From the NCBI GenBank assembly GCA_934045905.1, contig CAKOGZ010000129.1, forward strand, positions 1 through 64,000: a stretch of DNA of 64,000 bases, read 5' to 3'. The stretch is from Leuctra nigra. Taxonomy: Eukaryota; Arthropoda; Insecta; Plecoptera; Leuctridae. This document shows positions 60,999 through 64,000 of this stretch, piece after piece; position 1 is the first letter of the stretch, and each line of letters opens with the position of its first letter. Under the pieces are notes generated by a model that saw nothing but the letters and a program-made list of their open reading frames with translations, did not search any database and was not told the origin of the DNA. The position numbers and the translations under genes were made by a program.

Positions 60999-63194
60999 GA
61001 GTAATAGATTCGTCACAAAGTAGAAAACAAATAAAAAAATATCAATATGAGCTACTTCTAAAGTGGCACCCCCCTATTTTTATCGAATTTTCTTGAAGCC
61101 TACACAACGTTATGCCGAGAAATGAAATAAAACACTTTTCGAAAATAATAGGCTTAACATTAACATGTAAAAAAAAATCTCCCCTCTGCCTCCTGGAGTC
61201 GCCCGACGTTGCCCGGTCAGATAATTTTATAATAAAGTTAGGTTAGGGTAGGTTAGCGAAGCGAGCGAAGCGAGCGTAGCTGACCCTTAACAAGCTTTAA
61301 CCTACAGTGACAAAAAATTGATGAAAACCTATCAGGATTGTGCCCTTCTGCTTCTGAAGGACATAAACTAAGAAATGCGGCGTATCGGAGCGTCTGACAG
61401 AAAAAAGTATTTCTGCACTTTTTAAGCCTCTCTCCATCATCGATATGGTGTATCATTTTCAGCTCTCTAAGAGTAATAGATTCGTCACAAAGTAGGAAAC
61501 AAACAAAACTTTTTCAATATGACCTACTTCTAAAGTGGCACCCCCCTGTTTTTATCGAATTTTCTTGATGCCTACACAACGTTATGCCGAGAAATGTAAT
61601 AAAACACTTTTCGAAAAAAAATAGGCTTATAAATAAAATTATAAAAAAGAACCCCACTCTGCCCCCTTGGAGTCGCCCGACGCTGCCCTGTCAGATTATT
61701 ATATAATAAAGTTAGGTTAATACAGGTTAGCGAAGCGAGCGTAGCTGACTCATCACAAGCTTTAACCTTCATTGACTAAAAAATGGATGAAAACCTAGGA
61801 AATGAGGAAAATCTAAGGAACATTGTTAATTGTTACATTGTTACCTTTGTAGGCTAACCTACATTGTTGGTCAATATACATTGACAAAAAAATGGATGAA
61901 AATCTATCGATGGTCGACCCATCAGCTTCTGAATAACATGAACAGTTAATTCCGGCGAATCGGAGAGTCTGACATAAAAAATTGTTTCTGCACTTTTTAA
62001 GCCTCTCACCATCTACTATATAGGGTAACGTTGTCAACTCTCTTAGAGTAATAGATTCGTCACAAAGTAGGAAACAAATAAAAAAATATCAATATGAGCT
62101 ACTTTTAAAGTGGCACCCCCCTATTTTTATCGAATTTTCTTGAAGCCTACACAACGTTATGCCGAGAAATGAAATAAAACACTTTTCAAAAAAAATAGGC
62201 TTATAAATAAAATTATAAAAAAGAACCCCACTCTGCCCCCTTGGAGTCGCCCGACGCTGCCCTGTCAGATTATTATATAATAAAGTTAGGTTAATACAGG
62301 TTAGCGAAGCGAGCGTAGCTGACTCATCACAAGCTTTAACCTCCATTGACTAAAAAATGGATGAAAACCTAGGAAATGAGGAAAATCTAAGGAACATTGT
62401 TAATTGTTACATTGTTACCTTTGTAGGCTAACCTACATTGTTGGTCAATATACATTGACAAAAAAATGGATGAAAATCTATCGGGGGTCGACCCATCAGC
62501 TTCTGAATAACATGAACAGTTAATTCCGGCGAATCGGAGAGTCTGACATAAAAAAGTGTTTCTGCACTTTTTAAGCCGCTCACCATCTACTATATAGGAT
62601 AACGTTGTCAACTCTCTTAGAGTAATAGATTCGTCACAAAGTAGGAAACAAATAAAAAAATATCAATATGAGCTACTTCTAAAGTGGCACCCCCCTATTT
62701 TTATCGAATTTTCTTGAAGCCTACACAACGTTATGCCGAGAAATGAAATAAAACACTTTTCGAAAAAAAATAGGCTTATAAATAAAATTATAAAAATGAA
62801 GCCCACTCTGCCCCCTTGGAGTCGCCCGACGCTGCCCTGTCAGATTATTATATAATAAAGTTAGGTTAATACAGGTTAGCGAAGCGAGCGTAGCTGACTC
62901 ATCACAAGCTTTAACCTCCATTGACTAAAAAATGGATGAAAACCTAGGAAATGAGGAAAATCTAAGGAACATTGTTAATTGTTACATTGTTACCTTTGTA
63001 GGCTAACCTACATTGTTGGTCAATATACATTGACAAAAAAATGGATGAAAATCTATCGGGGGTCGACCCATCAGCTTCTGAATAACATGAACAGTTAATT
63101 CCGGCGAATCTGAGAGTCTGACATAAAAAAGTGTTTCTGCACTTTTTAAGCCTCTCACCATATACTATATAGGGTAACGTTGTCAACTCTCTTA
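60999..63194. repeat. HOR unit B-A1-A2-A3 (4-mer, 2,196 bp)
   Basis: Monomers are B 60999-61470, A1 61471-62045, A2 62046-62619 (574 bp) and A3 62620-63194. It carries the CATCGATATGG, TATCGATGGTCGACC, TTTTCAAAAAAA and AAAAATGAAGCCC markers of the unit at 57183. Confidence 0.94.
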
Positions 63195-64000
63195 GAGTAA
63201 TAGATTCGTCACAAAGTAGAAAACAAATAAAAAAATATCAATATGAGCTACTTCTAAAGTGGCACCCCCCTATTTTTATCGAATTTTCTTGAAGCCTACA
63301 CAACGTTATGCCGAGAAATGAAATAAAACACTTTTCGAAAATAATAGGCTTAACATTAACATGTAAAAAAAAATCTCCCCTCTGCCTCCTGGAGTCGCCC
63401 GACGTTGCCCGGTCAGATAATTTTATAATAAAGTAAGGTAAGGGTAGGTTAGCGAAGCGAGCGAAGCGAGCGTAGCTGACCCTTAACAAGCTTTAACCTA
63501 CAGTGACAAAAAATTGATGAAAACCTATCAGGATTGTGCCCTTCTGCTTCTGAAGGACATAAACTAAGAAATGCGGCGTATCGGAGCGTCTGACAGAAAA
63601 AAGTGTTTCTGCACTTTTTAAGCCTCTCTCCATCATCTATATGGTGTATCATTTTCAGCTCTCTAAGAGTAATAGATTCGTCACAAAGTAGGAAACAAAC
63701 AAAACTTTTTCAATATGACCTACTTCTAAAGTGGCACCCCCCTGTTTTTATCGAATTTTCTTGATGCCTACACAACGTTATGCCGAGAAATGTAATAAAA
63801 CACTTTTCGAAAAAAAATAGGCTTATAAATAAAATTATAAAAAAGAACCCCACTCTGCCCCCTTGGAGTCGCCCGACGCTGCCCTGTCAGATTATTATAT
63901 AATAAAGTTAGGTTAATACAGGTTAGCGAAGCGAGCGTAGCTGACTCATCACAAGCTTTAACCTCCATTGACTAAAAAATGGATGAAAACCTAGGAAATG
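63195..64000. repeat. Incomplete HOR unit: B plus partial A at the window end
   Basis: B 63195-63666 has GTAAGGTAAGGG, as at 59379, so a third 3,816-bp block may begin here. The next monomer (63667-64000) is cut 21 bp into its 109-bp module. The array clearly continues past the window. Confidence 0.93.

Larger units (their letters stand above)
59379..63194. repeat. 3,816-bp block, second copy of the tandem block duplication
   Basis: This copy matches 55563-59378 throughout, including the hybrid monomer. It lacks the GATTAATAG (58230) and AACTTGAAC (about 58692) changes, which must therefore postdate the duplication or have been repaired. Confidence 0.93.
1..64000. repeat. Satellite DNA array with higher-order repeat structure
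   Basis: The full window is head-to-tail copies of one monomer family with lengths clustering at 472 (B), 575 (A) and 684 bp (C). Every copy carries the same landmarks in the same order: GAGTAATAGATTCGTCAC, TTTTCGAAAA, GGAGTCGCCCGACG, GCGAAGCGAGCG, CAAGCTTTAACC, TGATGAAAA and GTGTTTCTGCAC. No copy is inverted and no unrelated DNA interrupts the array. Single-base length changes are mostly in the A-tract after TTTTCG (7, 8 or 9 A, giving 574, 575 or 576 bp). Array length, AT-richness and HOR organisation are typical of eukaryotic satellites. The host cannot be identified from the sequence. Confidence 0.97.

Noticed and set aside
1..64000. CRISPR array
   Set aside because: Repeats are hundreds of bases long and directly adjacent, with no unique spacers and no cas-like genes.
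1..64000. Retroelement or DNA-transposon array (LTRs, terminal inverted repeats)
   Set aside because: No reverse transcriptase, integrase or transposase frame, no target-site duplications, and no terminal inverted repeat at any monomer phase that I could find.
1..64000. Polyadenylation signals (many AATAAA occurrences)
   Set aside because: AATAAA is expected by chance in this AT-rich repeat and is not linked to any supported transcript.

Overview
The whole window is one uninterrupted satellite DNA array. Every base from 1 to 64000 belongs to tandem copies of one monomer family, all in the same orientation. I find no convincing protein-coding gene, no RNA gene, no transposon insertion and no CRISPR array. 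An AT-rich array tens of kilobases long with nested higher-order repeats (HORs) points to eukaryotic heterochromatin (pericentromeric, centromeric or subtelomeric). Short TTAGG-like runs in each monomer hint at an arthropod (TTAGG is the ancestral insect telomere unit), but this is weak and I cannot name the species.

Monomer anatomy. I phase monomers at the conserved GAGTAATAG. Each has a left part (313 bp, or 319 bp in type B), then 0, 1 or 2 copies of a 109-bp module, then a 153-bp right part. This gives three types: B (0 modules, 472 bp), A (1 module, 575 bp) and C (2 modules, 684 bp). I count 113 complete monomers (29 B, 12 C, 72 A) plus a partial one at each end. A monomers fall into position-specific variants. 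A1 has AAAAATTG in a hairpin stem, A2 has AGCCGCTCACC, and A3 has TCTGAGAG or TCTAAGAG and/or ACCATATAC. B differs from A throughout its sequence. The B-to-A switch lies at a TTTTCGAAAA palindrome, 137 bp inside my phase.

Higher-order layout. Each HOR unit starts with one B. The longest common form is B-C-A1-A2-A3 (about 2.88 kb, 10 copies). Shorter forms look like the same unit with monomers missing: B-A-A-A (about 2.2 kb, 7 copies), B-A-A (about 1.62 kb, 7 copies) and B-A (1,047 bp, 3 copies). One 7-mer, B-C-A-C-A-A-A, lies at 34461-38598. By region: 1-9943 mixes long and short units; 9944-18527 has only 2- and 3-monomer units without C; 18528-22921 has two 4-mers; 22922-38598 is rich in C; 38599-55562 is mostly alternating 4- and 5-mers; 55563-64000 has 3- and 4-mers without C.

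History in the array. Shared private mutations reveal recent tandem duplications of multi-unit blocks with periods of about 2,670, 2,887, 8,654, 4,145, 5,077, 3,928 and 3,816 bp. Hybrid monomers mark crossover points. The region therefore records serial unequal exchange rather than a set of cooperating genes. The most notable signal is the 0/1/2 copy number of the 109-bp module, which is bounded by near-identical direct repeats.
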